From: Rossellomorea aquimaris
Lineage (GTDB): Bacteria; Bacillota; Bacilli; Bacillales; Bacillaceae_B
Reading direction: 5' to 3'
Length of the DNA stretch: 64,000 nt
Assembly: GCF_001877785.1 (NCBI RefSeq)
Contig: NZ_MINN01000117.1
Coordinates: 186,001 to 250,000, forward strand
The notes below the pieces were generated by a model. That model was given only the letters and a program-made list of their open reading frames with translations, searched no databases and was not told where the DNA came from. Shown here in pieces: positions 35,190 through 44,225 of the stretch; position 1 is the first letter of the stretch; every line of letters begins with the position of its first letter. Both the position numbers and the translations under genes were made by a program.

Positions 35190-36054
35190 TCTGCATAAAA
35201 TGATAAACGGCCCCGATCATTCCCGAATGGTTCTGGTGGCTTGCGAGTACAAGTTCGGTTCGGTTATAGAAATCTTCATTTGTATACTTTTTCACCTCTT
35301 CTTTGATCTCTTTGAGGAACAATTCACCCCTCAACACAATCCCTCCCCCGATTACTACTTTTTCAGGGTCGAATATGCAGATGAGGTTGGATATTCCGAC
35401 GGCTAGATGTTTATAGAACTTAGCGACGGCTTTTTTGATCTCGGGATCTCCCTGGTCATATGCGTCAAAAATCCCCTTTCCAGTCCACTCCCGTTCACCC
35501 TTGTATTCCTTGGCCATCCTTATGAGGCCCGGGAAGGAAGCGACTTTCTCAAACTGCTCCCCTTCAATTCTCATATACCCCCACTCCCCCGCGCTGAAAG
35601 AGTGGCCGGTGTGAAGCTCACCATTTATGATGATCCCCCCGCCTATTCCAGTCCCGACTGTCAGCATGATGAAGCTTGAGGCCCCGTGGTTGCCGAGCCA
35701 GTGCTCGCATAGAGCCGCGCAGTCCGCGTCATTTCTCGCTTCGACGGGAAGGTTCAATTCTTCGGAGATCAGCTTCTTCAATTCCATTCCCTTATACCCA
35801 GGGATATTGTTGCTTGCCCCAAGGATGATTCCTTTATCCGCATCCACCCTGCCGGCAGTGCTGATGGCCACCCCTTTAACCCTGTACTCCTTAAGCAATT
35901 CCCGGCTGAGGCGGATCAGCTTCTGGACGATCGCAGTACCGCCCAATTGCGCCTCCGTATCTGTAAGGAAACTGGCTGCCACACTCCCGTCCTCCCTCAC
36001 AATCCCATACTTAATATGAGTACCTCCGATATCAAAGGCAATATACTGCTTCAT
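35182..36054 (-). CDS. ROK family sugar kinase (possible N-acetylmannosamine kinase)
   Basis: About 290 aa. ATP-binding FDIGGTHIKYGIV at the N terminus, catalytic Asp in ARNDADCAALCE, and VGTGIGGGII. The zinc motif of classical ROK proteins (GHxx...CxCGxxGCxE) is missing: the His position reads GEWGYMRIEG, with Tyr. ATG 36054 has AAAGGAGG upstream. It lies in the operon with nanE, rpiR-type regulator and an ABC importer. This makes ManNAc or a related amino sugar the best guess for the substrate. Confidence 0.8.
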   Translation of the reverse strand: MKQYIAFDIGGTHIKYGIVREDGSVAASFLTDTEAQLGGTAIVQKLIRLSRELLKEYRVKGVAISTAGRVDADKGIILGASNNIPGYKGMELKKLISEELNLPVEARNDADCAALCEHWLGNHGASSFIMLTVGTGIGGGIIINGELHTGHSFSAGEWGYMRIEGEQFEKVASFPGLIRMAKEYKGEREWTGKGIFDAYDQGDPEIKKAVAKFYKHLAVGISNLICIFDPEKVVIGGGIVLRGELFLKEIKEEVKKYTNEDFYNRTELVLASHQNHSGMIGAVYHFMQRD

Positions 36055-36070
36055 AGAATTCCTCCTTTGC

Positions 36071-36141
36071 GGGACGGTGGGACAGGTACCTTGTCCCACC
36101 CCTTATTTGGTTTTGGGACAAGGTACCTGTCCCCCTGTCCC
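36071..36141. repeat. REP-like inverted pair between the permease and ROK genes
   Basis: The right unit starts directly at the TAG stop (36141-36143) of the MalG-like gene, and the left one ends 16 bp before the ROK start. Confidence 0.8.
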
Positions 36142-36983
36142 TATTCCTTCACGGCTCCGGCGGTGGTGTTGGAGGCGAGTTGTTTTTGGAAGATCAGGTA
36201 GATGATGATGACGGGGATGATGGACATGATGAGTCCGGCGTACAGGGCGCCCCAGTCGGTTTTGTACTGCATGACGAGCATGAGGTTCGCGACGGATACA
36301 GGCAGGGTCTTCAGTTCCGGCGACTGAATCAGGATCAGGGCGAGTACATATTCATTCCAGATGCCGACGACGTTGAAGATGGCTGCCGAGATGAGCCCTG
36401 GTTTCGCGAGGGGCAGCATGACGGAGAAGAATGTCCGGTACGGTCCGGCCCCGTCCATGAGCGCCGCTTCTTCCAGCGATTTCGGCAGGCTCCTGAAAAA
36501 CGCGAACAGGATGAAAATCGTAAAAGGCAGGGAATATGCCGTATACACGAGCAGCAATCCAAAATGATTGTCCAGCAGATTCAATTTTGTCATCAGCAGG
36601 AACAGCGGTACCATCGCCACGAATGTAGGGAACATCAAGCCGCTGATGAAAAAATAATAGACGAACTTCCTGCCCGTGAACACCTTTCTGGCCAGTATAT
36701 ACGCAGGCATCGCCGAAAATAAGACGATGAAGAAAACGGATAGAATCGTAAGATAAATACTATTGAGGAACCCGCGTCCCAGGCCTGCATCCTCCCAAGC
36801 ATTCTGATAGTTTTCGACATGAGGAGGAACGGGAAGGGCGTAGGGATCGGTCAAAATACTGCCGGAAGTCTTCAATGAATTCATGACCACCCAAAGAGTC
36901 GGAAGGATGATGAGCGCCGTCCAGAACATAAGTATCAAGTGCTTCGGCCAATCCATCTTTTTTAACCGATCAATGTTCTTCAT
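36141..36983 (-). CDS. ABC sugar importer permease, MalG-like (system 2)
   Basis: About 280 aa, six helices, EAA loop EEAALMDGAGPYRTFFSVML. ATG 36983 has GGGAGGGG 6 bp upstream; the ATG at 36989 would abut that site. It overlaps the MalF-like gene by 14 bp. Confidence 0.92.
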   Translation of the reverse strand: MKNIDRLKKMDWPKHLILMFWTALIILPTLWVVMNSLKTSGSILTDPYALPVPPHVENYQNAWEDAGLGRGFLNSIYLTILSVFFIVLFSAMPAYILARKVFTGRKFVYYFFISGLMFPTFVAMVPLFLLMTKLNLLDNHFGLLLVYTAYSLPFTIFILFAFFRSLPKSLEEAALMDGAGPYRTFFSVMLPLAKPGLISAAIFNVVGIWNEYVLALILIQSPELKTLPVSVANLMLVMQYKTDWGALYAGLIMSIIPVIIIYLIFQKQLASNTTAGAVKE

Positions 36984-37860
36984 TGGCATCCCCTCCCATC
37001 GTTTTAATCGTGAAAATGCTGAATATGAAGGTCAGGATGAAAAATACCACCCCGATTGCAGAGGCATATCCGAAATTGAAATTGGAAAACGCCTGTTCAT
37101 ACATATACAGCGAAATCGGTTCAGTGGAACGGTCCGGACCGCCGGCGGTCATAAGCTGCGGTTCCTCGAACATCTTAAGGCTGTTCAAGATCAAGAATAT
37201 GACGACCACTTTCACGACCGGACTCAGCATCGGGATGATGACCCGCATGCTTTTCTGAACACGTGAAGCTCCGTCTATATCTGCCGCCTCGAGTACTTCC
37301 TTCGGGATATTCGATATTCCCGCTATGAACAATAGGGTGTAAAATCCAATCGATGCCCATGTCTTCACCCATACTATCGCCCAGAAAGCGGTATCCGGAT
37401 CACCCAGCCACTCATGCGCCAAGCTATCGAGCCCCACCGTCCGCAGTACGATATTAAACAGCCCGTTGATCGGATTGAAAATCGTCGCCCACAATAAAGC
37501 AATTGCCACCCCGGGCAGGACAAACGGCATGAAGATATTCGAACGATAGAAATTCGCCCATTTAGCACTTTTCGTCCCTGTGATCAAAAGAGCGAATAAT
37601 AACGCCAGGAACAGGATGATCGGCACCTGGACGAGCGTATATTTAAAAGTGTTCACCAAAGAATTGATGAAATTTTCATCCGTCAGCAGCTTCTGATAGT
37701 TATCGAACCCGATCCATGTCTTTGCACCCGTCCCTCTCCACTGGAAAAAACTCGTCGTCAAACCGGAGAGAATCGGATAGATAACAAAGATCCCGTAAAT
37801 CAGCATGGCCGGAAGCAAAAAGGACAGAATGAACACTCGATTTTGCATTTTTAAATTCAT
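36970..37860 (-). CDS. ABC sugar importer permease, MalF-like (system 2)
   Basis: About 296 aa from ATG 37860 (MNLKMQNRVF), with six helices and the EAA loop LEAADIDGASRVQKSMRVI. The start is uncertain: the frame is open to 37914/37917, and the only good GGAGG in the region serves an ATG at 37924 in another frame. Family members usually begin shortly before the first helix, which supports 37860. Confidence 0.88.
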   Translation of the reverse strand: MNLKMQNRVFILSFLLPAMLIYGIFVIYPILSGLTTSFFQWRGTGAKTWIGFDNYQKLLTDENFINSLVNTFKYTLVQVPIILFLALLFALLITGTKSAKWANFYRSNIFMPFVLPGVAIALLWATIFNPINGLFNIVLRTVGLDSLAHEWLGDPDTAFWAIVWVKTWASIGFYTLLFIAGISNIPKEVLEAADIDGASRVQKSMRVIIPMLSPVVKVVVIFLILNSLKMFEEPQLMTAGGPDRSTEPISLYMYEQAFSNFNFGYASAIGVVFFILTFIFSIFTIKTMGGDANEEH

Positions 37861-38043
37861 GACCACTTGTCTCTCTTTCTGTATAGATGAAGAGGACGGC
37901 CGCGAATAAACCATCACGGATCATTCGGGCAATCCTCCTATCTACTTTTATTTAGATCATTTTATTAACGGGTGAAACCTGTTTTTTAAAAAGCCTCAGC
38001 AGGGATCAACGTTCTTTACGAACTTCGCTATGAAATTTGCCCC

Positions 38044-39405
38044 TTAATTGCTTCCCCAATCAAACTTCACCTTATCGATACTGTCATCCTTGCGAACCTC
38101 ACCGGCTTTTTCCTCTGCGTACTTCACGAATTCTTCCGGTGATACATCCCAATTCAGGAGTCCCTGGATTTTATTCACAAGATTATTGGCGAGCTCAGGA
38201 TACGAATCATTGATGCTTGTAGGGAGATAGGTTTTGTTATTGGATTTGCTAATTACGTCAAGGGAACTTGAAAGCGGCTCTGAAGTAATTTTGTCTTCAG
38301 TCCCTTTCACCGTACTTGCAAGCCCGCGCTCCATCATTTTATAAACCGACTCTTTAGAAGACAGGTACTTCAGGAAGTCCACCGCCAGCTCCTTGTTTTT
38401 GGCTTTGCTCGGGATATAGAAGGCCCCGCCCCAGCCCGATGTGATCGGGGCTGCATTGTTTTCAAGATCGGACTGCCCTTCCCAGCCAGGCTGGTTCATT
38501 GCGCGGAGTTTGAAATCTTCAGGAATGACGTCCTGCATTTCCCCTTCCAGCCATGTACCCGCTGTCACAAAGAGAGCTTTTCTTTGAAAAAATTGAGTCT
38601 GGGCATCTGTATGGGAAAGCGATAGAGTCCCATCAAGCAGATAATCTTCAGGATTCAACTTCGCTGTTTCTTCCGCAGCTTTTAAGAAGGCCTCCGATTT
38701 CCATGACCCTTCCTTCAGGTTGAAAGCATCCTCCACTGCTTTCACTCCTCCTATTTTCTGGACCAGCGGCAGGTAGAATCCATAGAAATAGTACCCTGGA
38801 TGCATACCTTGAAGCGCGAATAGGGAAATATCCTTCTTTGCTGCCTCGGCTTTCAGTTTCTCCAGATCGTCCCATGTCTTCGGCAGTTCCCATCCGTTAT
38901 CATCAAAGAGTTTTTGATCATACCACCACAGATACCCGGCACCGAATACCGTCGGGATTCCGTATGTTTTTCCATCCTTCTGAAGCTTGAACTGCTCGGG
39001 GATGAAGCTGTCCCTCCAAGTGACATTTTCATCATCGTAGGATGGCTTTTCCAGCTGCTCGTCAAGCTCCATGATTTCGCCCTGGCTGATGAGCCCCTGG
39101 ATATCCACCTTCGCCCCCGGGTTCATGATATCCGGTACATCACCTGAGATGAAGCGTGTCTGAAGCTGGGTATGGATATCCGGCGATGCCGTGACGTTAA
39201 TCTTCACGCCAGGGTTCATCTCCTCATATTCCTTCGCACTCCTCTTCACCCAATCAGAACCGAATCCACCCTCAAACATCATCAAATTGATTTCGCCCCC
39301 GTCTTTACCGGAGTCGCTTCCACTCTCACCGCCGCCTGCAGAATTACTGCTGCAAGCCGCCAGCATCAAAACCAATACAAGAAATACAGACAACCTCTTC
39401 AACAT
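38044..39405 (-). CDS. Extracellular sugar-binding lipoprotein (system 2)
   Basis: 453 aa. Lipobox MLAAC, Ser/Gly-rich linker, then a family-1 binding fold (INLMMFEGGFGSDWVKRSAKEY). It is preceded by GGAGGGGTTT. It is separated from rpiR by a REP pair and from the permease genes by about 180 bp. It probably delivers an amino sugar to the two permeases. Confidence 0.9.
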   Translation of the reverse strand: MLKRLSVFLVLVLMLAACSSNSAGGGESGSDSGKDGGEINLMMFEGGFGSDWVKRSAKEYEEMNPGVKINVTASPDIHTQLQTRFISGDVPDIMNPGAKVDIQGLISQGEIMELDEQLEKPSYDDENVTWRDSFIPEQFKLQKDGKTYGIPTVFGAGYLWWYDQKLFDDNGWELPKTWDDLEKLKAEAAKKDISLFALQGMHPGYYFYGFYLPLVQKIGGVKAVEDAFNLKEGSWKSEAFLKAAEETAKLNPEDYLLDGTLSLSHTDAQTQFFQRKALFVTAGTWLEGEMQDVIPEDFKLRAMNQPGWEGQSDLENNAAPITSGWGGAFYIPSKAKNKELAVDFLKYLSSKESVYKMMERGLASTVKGTEDKITSEPLSSSLDVISKSNNKTYLPTSINDSYPELANNLVNKIQGLLNWDVSPEEFVKYAEEKAGEVRKDDSIDKVKFDWGSN

Positions 39406-39419
39406 AAACCCCTCCTAAG

Positions 39420-39482
39420 TGGGACGCGGGGACAGGTCCCGTGTCCCAATTTATTGGGACAGCGGACCTGTCCCCGCGTCCC
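39420..39482. repeat. REP-like inverted pair between rpiR and the binding-protein gene
   Basis: Starts directly at the rpiR stop codon (TAG at 39482-39484 reads on into GGGAC) and ends 14 bp before the next start. Confidence 0.8.
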
Positions 39483-40339
39483 TAATACATTTTGTCGAGT
39501 ACTGCTTCTGCTGTTTTTTTGATGGAGCCGTATGTTGGCTCTCTGCGCTGCATTTCGATGGCTTTTGTCAAGATATCGAGAAGATGGAGCTGAGCGATCT
39601 TGGATGAGAATGCGCCTCCCTGCAGCGGTGACTCTTTCGAAGCCGCAAGCAGGATGACATCTGCGTACTTTGTGATCGGCGACCTGCCGTGGTTCGTAAT
39701 ACACATCACCTTCGCTCCGTTTTCCTTGGCGATCCGCATCGTATCCACCACGTCCTTCGTACTTCCCGAAGTCGAAATCCCGACGACGACATCCCCTTCC
39801 CTGGCCAGTGCCGCTTTCATGGCCATGACGTGGGAATCGGTCGAGCAGTTCACTAGAAACCCCATCCTCATGAACCGGTGCTCCGCATCCTGGGCAGTCA
39901 ATCCCGAGGATCCGATTCCAAAGAAGCTGATCTGCCGGGCTTTCGACAGCAGGTCTATCGCCCGTTGAAGTCCGGCGCTCTGAAACAGTTCAAGCGTGTC
40001 AGCGAGAGTCTTCGTATTCTGCCGGGTGATTTTCGCTGCGACGACATCCAGTGAATCGGTGTCGGCAACCTCGCCTCCCGCCTTTTCCGCCGGCCCGACC
40101 CGGCTTTGTGCGACCGCCAGCTTAAAATCCTGATATCCCTTGTAATTCAGTTTCCTGCAGAACCGGAGCACGGTGGTCTCACCCACCCCCACTTTTTCAG
40201 CAAGGTCCGTCACCGTCAGATAAACGGCTTCTTCTGTTTGATTCATGACGTAGTCCGCCACCTTTTGTTCGGACTTGGTCATCGATTTATAATGGCTTGA
40301 GATCAAGACCATCGGACTGGATTTACTGGCTGTGATCAT
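39482..40339 (-). CDS. MurR/RpiR family transcriptional regulator
   Basis: About 285 aa. N-terminal HTH_6 domain (LTVTDLAEKVGVGETTVLRFCRKL) and C-terminal SIS domain (ISFFGIGSSGLTAQDAEHRF, GISTSGSTKDVV) that senses a sugar phosphate. ATG 40339 is 9 bp after GGGGAG; the GTG at 40348 abuts that site. It overlaps the region of the nanE stop. It is the expected local regulator of the amino-sugar import operon, responding to ManNAc-6-P or GlcNAc-6-P (inference). Confidence 0.9.
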   Translation of the reverse strand: MITASKSSPMVLISSHYKSMTKSEQKVADYVMNQTEEAVYLTVTDLAEKVGVGETTVLRFCRKLNYKGYQDFKLAVAQSRVGPAEKAGGEVADTDSLDVVAAKITRQNTKTLADTLELFQSAGLQRAIDLLSKARQISFFGIGSSGLTAQDAEHRFMRMGFLVNCSTDSHVMAMKAALAREGDVVVGISTSGSTKDVVDTMRIAKENGAKVMCITNHGRSPITKYADVILLAASKESPLQGGAFSSKIAQLHLLDILTKAIEMQRREPTYGSIKKTAEAVLDKMY

Positions 40340-40344
40340 CGGCT

Positions 40345-41055
40345 TCACCTCCCCTGCATTTTCTGCGAGCCGAAGCTCTCTTTTATTTTTGCAGCAAATC
40401 GGCTGGTGATAGCTTCCGGCCGTGTGATTGCTGTACCTACCACTACAGCATGGGCTCCATAGTTGAAAGCTTCCGCCGCCTGTTCGGGTGTTTGAATCTT
40501 CCCTTCGGCTATGACGGTGAATTCTTCTGCCAGCTCGTTAACAAGGTCGAAATCGACTTCCGGTGACTGACGGCTGTATGGGGTATACCCCGACAGCGTC
40601 GTCGAGATGAAATCACAGCCGGCTTCCATCGCAGCTTTCCCTTCTGCTGCCGTTGAAATATCGCCCATGATCAGGCAGCCACTGCGGTTCCTTATATAAT
40701 CCGTGAGTTCCTTCAGCGTAACTCCTCCGGGCCGCTCCCGCTGGGTGGCATCAAGGGCAATGACATCGACCCCTGTGGCGAGCAGCTCATCGACCTCTTT
40801 CACAGTCGGGGTGATATAAACGGAGCTGTCATCGTAATCCCGCTTGACGATCCCGATGACAGGCAGACCCACGGCTTTTTTAATGGCGATGATATCTTCC
40901 CTCCCGTTTGCCCTGATCGCAGCGGCACCGCCTTCCTTTGCTGCCGCGCTCATTCTTTCCATCATGTCCGCCCCGAACAATGGGTCACCGGGGTAAGCCT
41001 GGCACGAAACGATTAATTTGTGTTTGATATGGTCCAGGAATTCTTCTCTTTTCAT
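40345..41055 (-). CDS. nanE: N-acetylmannosamine-6-phosphate 2-epimerase
   Basis: 236 aa, TIM barrel that converts ManNAc-6-phosphate to GlcNAc-6-phosphate. Family segments are clear: IRANGREDI, GIVKRDYDDSSVYITPT, ALDATQRERPGG, CLIMGDIST, ISTTLSGYTPYS and AEGKIQTPEQA. The ribosome site is GGGAG. Its product would be the substrate of NagA (7494), linking this operon to the long operon. Confidence 0.93.
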   Translation of the reverse strand: MKREEFLDHIKHKLIVSCQAYPGDPLFGADMMERMSAAAKEGGAAAIRANGREDIIAIKKAVGLPVIGIVKRDYDDSSVYITPTVKEVDELLATGVDVIALDATQRERPGGVTLKELTDYIRNRSGCLIMGDISTAAEGKAAMEAGCDFISTTLSGYTPYSRQSPEVDFDLVNELAEEFTVIAEGKIQTPEQAAEAFNYGAHAVVVGTAITRPEAITSRFAAKIKESFGSQKMQGR

Positions 41056-41153
41056 ACTGACTCCCTGCTTTTAGACTTGTAGATTTGTAGTGAATTCTTT
41101 TTTCTTTTTCTATAAAAATAACGGAGAAATCCTCCCTCAGCCGGCATACCAGA

Positions 41154-43076
41154 TCATCCTCCTTTATGAAAAGAAGCAAGCCGCTCTTCCACGAGCCCCA
41201 TATACAATCCGGACGTCACCTCGGCAACCGTCCACCCAGATTCGACCGCCCACGGCCCCCACCCGCTGTCGGCCGGCGAGCCGAATACTTCCTTCCGGGT
41301 GACATCATAGGCCCTTGCCCATGCTCCATTTATCAGTCTATTACCGCTTCTGATCTGGGCATTGGCAAAGAACCGGGCTGACTCTTCCCATAACTCCTTG
41401 AACGCTTCATCACCTGTGATCCACCAGGCCTGGATGAACGCCATCGGCAGCCAGTTATTCGAATACAGGAGGTCGATGACCGGATCGCCGTTTTTCGTGA
41501 GGAGGGAACTTTCCCCTTCCCCCATCGCATGGCGCATGCTTGCTTTATAACCGGTATCCCATTCCAGGAAGCCGCCTCCCTGGTGCATTCTTTCCATCAA
41601 GTCGTCCCTCACCCTGTATAACCAGGCTTTATGCTCTTCCTCTTTTGTCACCCAGTAAAGCCAGGAGAGCGGAAGGATCAAACGGCAGTATTCCTGTGTC
41701 TCGCTCTGTTCCCTGGTCGTATCCGGATACACATTCATAATCGTCGTCAATCCGGTGACCGCCGTAGTTTTGAATTCTTCGATATTTGTTAACTTGTAAG
41801 CCAGCAGCAGGGCGGCGTGGTAGTAAGCATTGTAATGGGCACTCGGGAGATCGCCGGGACTTTCTTTCAGTTCATTGATTTTTTCAGGTGTAAGGTCGAG
41901 ATTGTCCGTCCGGAAGACCCGGGTCCCATCGGTGCCGGTCGTGGCTGTTAAAAATTTCAGCGCATTGATGCATTGAGCGAGGTGATCATCACTTTTTAGA
42001 TACAGGCATTTCAGCAGCTGCGGGATGACGGCCCTTGCGACGTCATCCTGATAGCATACTCCCCACGCTTCATGCGTCCAGCGCATCATGCCGGATAGAT
42101 GGTCCCCGGACTGGCATAAATAATTTTCGAAAATAAAATCGGTCAGGTTATCCGAGATTTGGAGACTTTCCCGATTGCCGTTGTGCATATAATCCAGCAA
42201 GTAGGATAACGAGATTTCACCGATGCAGTCAGCCCTTAGAGTCGTACTGATCCGCTGGGTCCCGTCTGGATGGATCTCGGTTCCGAGCCCTTCTATGGCT
42301 CCTCCTTTCCCATCTTTAACGAGTATAGAAGCGTTTTCGAACCAGCTCATCGCCTGCTGTGTGGTTTCCTTGATTTGATTTTCAAATGACGAATGCTGAG
42401 AAGATAATTGAGTTTCATAGGATGGTGGATAATCTTGAAGGGATACTGGTTTATCGACAAGCCACCCGGTGATGAATTCGATGACGTTCTTGATATCGGG
42501 CCATGGGGCGTAACGGGCTTTTTTGAAGTTTGATAACCTGAAAGAACAGATGAGCAGGTTTTCCGGGTCATCAAGCCAGAGGGCCCTGTCTGAGATAATG
42601 GAGACTGTCGATTTTGAAACTTCTATGAAGTCGTGGGTGTCGATTCTGCAGAATTGCAAGATGGGTGTGTTTTTCGTACATGAAATTTCGTGAGGTTTAA
42701 TCCGCATCCCGCACTGGTCATCGAGGACTGTGCCTGTTTCGAGTGTTTGGATGTCTGTGGACGTGTATACCAGCCGTTCATACCGTGTGCTTTCAGGCTT
42801 GCTGAAGTATACGTTTCCGATGCTTGCCGTGTATTCGACAAAAACCTTTTTGCCTTTTTTGATTTGTGCTTCAAGTGGGTTTCTGTCCCTTGGGTCCAAA
42901 AGCAGCGGCAGGTCTTGTGTACCGCCAAGTATGGCGAAGGAGTCGAATTGATCCAGCTGTCCCCGTCTGAGATCGGTCGGTTTCAGGATGGTGGTGTCTG
43001 CTTCTGAGTTGAGGAGGACCAGTATAAGGTCGGTCTCTGGAACCGAAGTGATGATGGCAAGTTTGATTCTATTCAT
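41154..43076 (-). CDS. 640-aa protein with an amidotransferase-like N domain and six-hairpin glycosidase-like C domain (unrecognised)
   Basis: I do not recognise a named family. Residues 1-110 read as a class-I-amidotransferase-like beta/alpha domain (FAILGGTQDLPLLLDP). Residues about 230-630 are helical with repeated aromatic and acidic stretches (WTHEAWGVCYQDDVARAV, SAHYNAYYHAALLLAY, WGPWAVESGWTVAEV), as in (alpha/alpha)6-barrel glycosidases. No signal peptide. It is upstream of nanE by 98 bp in the same direction. Likely intracellular oligosaccharide processing; inference. Confidence 0.65.
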   Translation of the reverse strand: MNRIKLAIITSVPETDLILVLLNSEADTTILKPTDLRRGQLDQFDSFAILGGTQDLPLLLDPRDRNPLEAQIKKGKKVFVEYTASIGNVYFSKPESTRYERLVYTSTDIQTLETGTVLDDQCGMRIKPHEISCTKNTPILQFCRIDTHDFIEVSKSTVSIISDRALWLDDPENLLICSFRLSNFKKARYAPWPDIKNVIEFITGWLVDKPVSLQDYPPSYETQLSSQHSSFENQIKETTQQAMSWFENASILVKDGKGGAIEGLGTEIHPDGTQRISTTLRADCIGEISLSYLLDYMHNGNRESLQISDNLTDFIFENYLCQSGDHLSGMMRWTHEAWGVCYQDDVARAVIPQLLKCLYLKSDDHLAQCINALKFLTATTGTDGTRVFRTDNLDLTPEKINELKESPGDLPSAHYNAYYHAALLLAYKLTNIEEFKTTAVTGLTTIMNVYPDTTREQSETQEYCRLILPLSWLYWVTKEEEHKAWLYRVRDDLMERMHQGGGFLEWDTGYKASMRHAMGEGESSLLTKNGDPVIDLLYSNNWLPMAFIQAWWITGDEAFKELWEESARFFANAQIRSGNRLINGAWARAYDVTRKEVFGSPADSGWGPWAVESGWTVAEVTSGLYMGLVEERLASFHKGG

Positions 43077-43205
43077 TTGTACCCCCTTGGAATCATTTTA
43101 TGGAGAATTTTTTCTTTTATTCTTTTTGTTTTGGAGGAAATATCCTATATATTTATAGAATCATATTGGGGAATGGATGTAAATGGAAGTTGAATTAAAG
43201 ACACA

Positions 43206-43295
43206 AATGAGACAGGGGAAATGAGACAGGGGAAATGAGACAGGGGGACAGGTTCCTTGTCCCATCCTGAGACAAGGAACCTGTCCCCCTGTACC
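43206..43295. repeat. REP-like inverted pair with a triplicated 14-bp edge
   Basis: The segment AATGAGACAGGGGA occurs three times in tandem (43206-43245), running into a full head-to-head REP pair. It lies between the 640-aa gene promoter and the tadC stop. Confidence 0.78.
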
Positions 43296-43298
43296 TCT

Positions 43299-44222
43299 TT
43301 ACATCAATCCTTCGGTGAGGATTTTGACGATGAGCGGGCCGAGTGAGACGATGAAGATGGCCGGGAAGATGAAGAAGACCATGGGGAAGAGCATTTTGAC
43401 CGGGGCTTTCATGGCTTGTTCCCTTGCTGATTCCCTTCTTTGTTCCCGGAGCCTGATGGTGAGATTGCGGATGACTTTTGACATCCCAACCCCCAGGTAG
43501 TCTGCCTGGATCATGGTGGTCAGTGCCCTCTGAAGTCCATCGGAGGGAACGCGCATCCTGAGTTCATAGAAGGCTTCCCTCCTCGATTTTCCTCTTTTCA
43601 TTTCGGTTAGCGCGATCATGAATTCATCTGAAAGCGGACTGTCTTTCTTATGGCAGACTGTCAGCAGCGCTGCATCCAGCCCTAAGCCGGCTTCAATCAG
43701 CAGATTGACAGTATCGAAGAAATCCGGCATTTCCCGATTGATTTCGGCGATTCTCCGCGTCCTTTTTTTACTGAGGAAAAATGTACAGTACTGAAAAGCA
43801 AGAAATGAAACAGCGGCTGAGAGCAGCAGCGTGACAGCAGGCTGGCCGGCCGCCGCTGCGATCAAAAAGAAAACGAGCGCACCGCTTCCGCCGCTGATCA
43901 ACAGCTGAAGGAGCCGGAATTCCACCGCCGTCATTTTACCCGAATAGCCTGCATCGCGAAGAAGATGCTCAAGTTTCTTTTGCTTGCCCTTCGAAGTCCT
44001 TTTCCCCACCGTCTTCACCCCTCTCGCCCAAAGGCTGACGAAAGGTTTTCCGGACTTCTTTTGACTCAACGGGTCCATATCGGATGCACCTTTCTCCTTG
44101 AGGGGAAAAGTCCGCGAGATCCTCCCCTCAAGCAGCAGACTTTTACGATTGAGAGAGAATAGCAGTGCCGCTGACAGACAGGTAAATGAACAAATCGCTG
44201 GAATCAGAAATATTAGATTCAA
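43299..44222 (-). CDS. tadC: Tad pilus inner-membrane protein TadC
   Basis: 307 aa, type II secretion F-domain (GspF-like) with four or five helices. The F-domain core reads LIEAGLGLDAALLTVCHKK and ALTTMIQADYLGVGMSKV. The start is TTG 44222 with GAGGTG 6 bp upstream, immediately after tadB. It pairs with TadB to form the platform of the Flp pilus machine. Last gene of the Tad operon. Confidence 0.9.
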   Translation of the reverse strand: MNLIFLIPAICSFTCLSAALLFSLNRKSLLLEGRISRTFPLKEKGASDMDPLSQKKSGKPFVSLWARGVKTVGKRTSKGKQKKLEHLLRDAGYSGKMTAVEFRLLQLLISGGSGALVFFLIAAAAGQPAVTLLLSAAVSFLAFQYCTFFLSKKRTRRIAEINREMPDFFDTVNLLIEAGLGLDAALLTVCHKKDSPLSDEFMIALTEMKRGKSRREAFYELRMRVPSDGLQRALTTMIQADYLGVGMSKVIRNLTIRLREQRRESAREQAMKAPVKMLFPMVFFIFPAIFIVSLGPLIVKILTEGLM

Positions 44223-44225
44223 TTC

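Noticed and set aside
37700..37924. 74-aa gene upstream of the MalF-like permease
   Set aside because: It has a good ribosome site but overlaps the permease start in another frame and resembles no protein; kept only as a finding.
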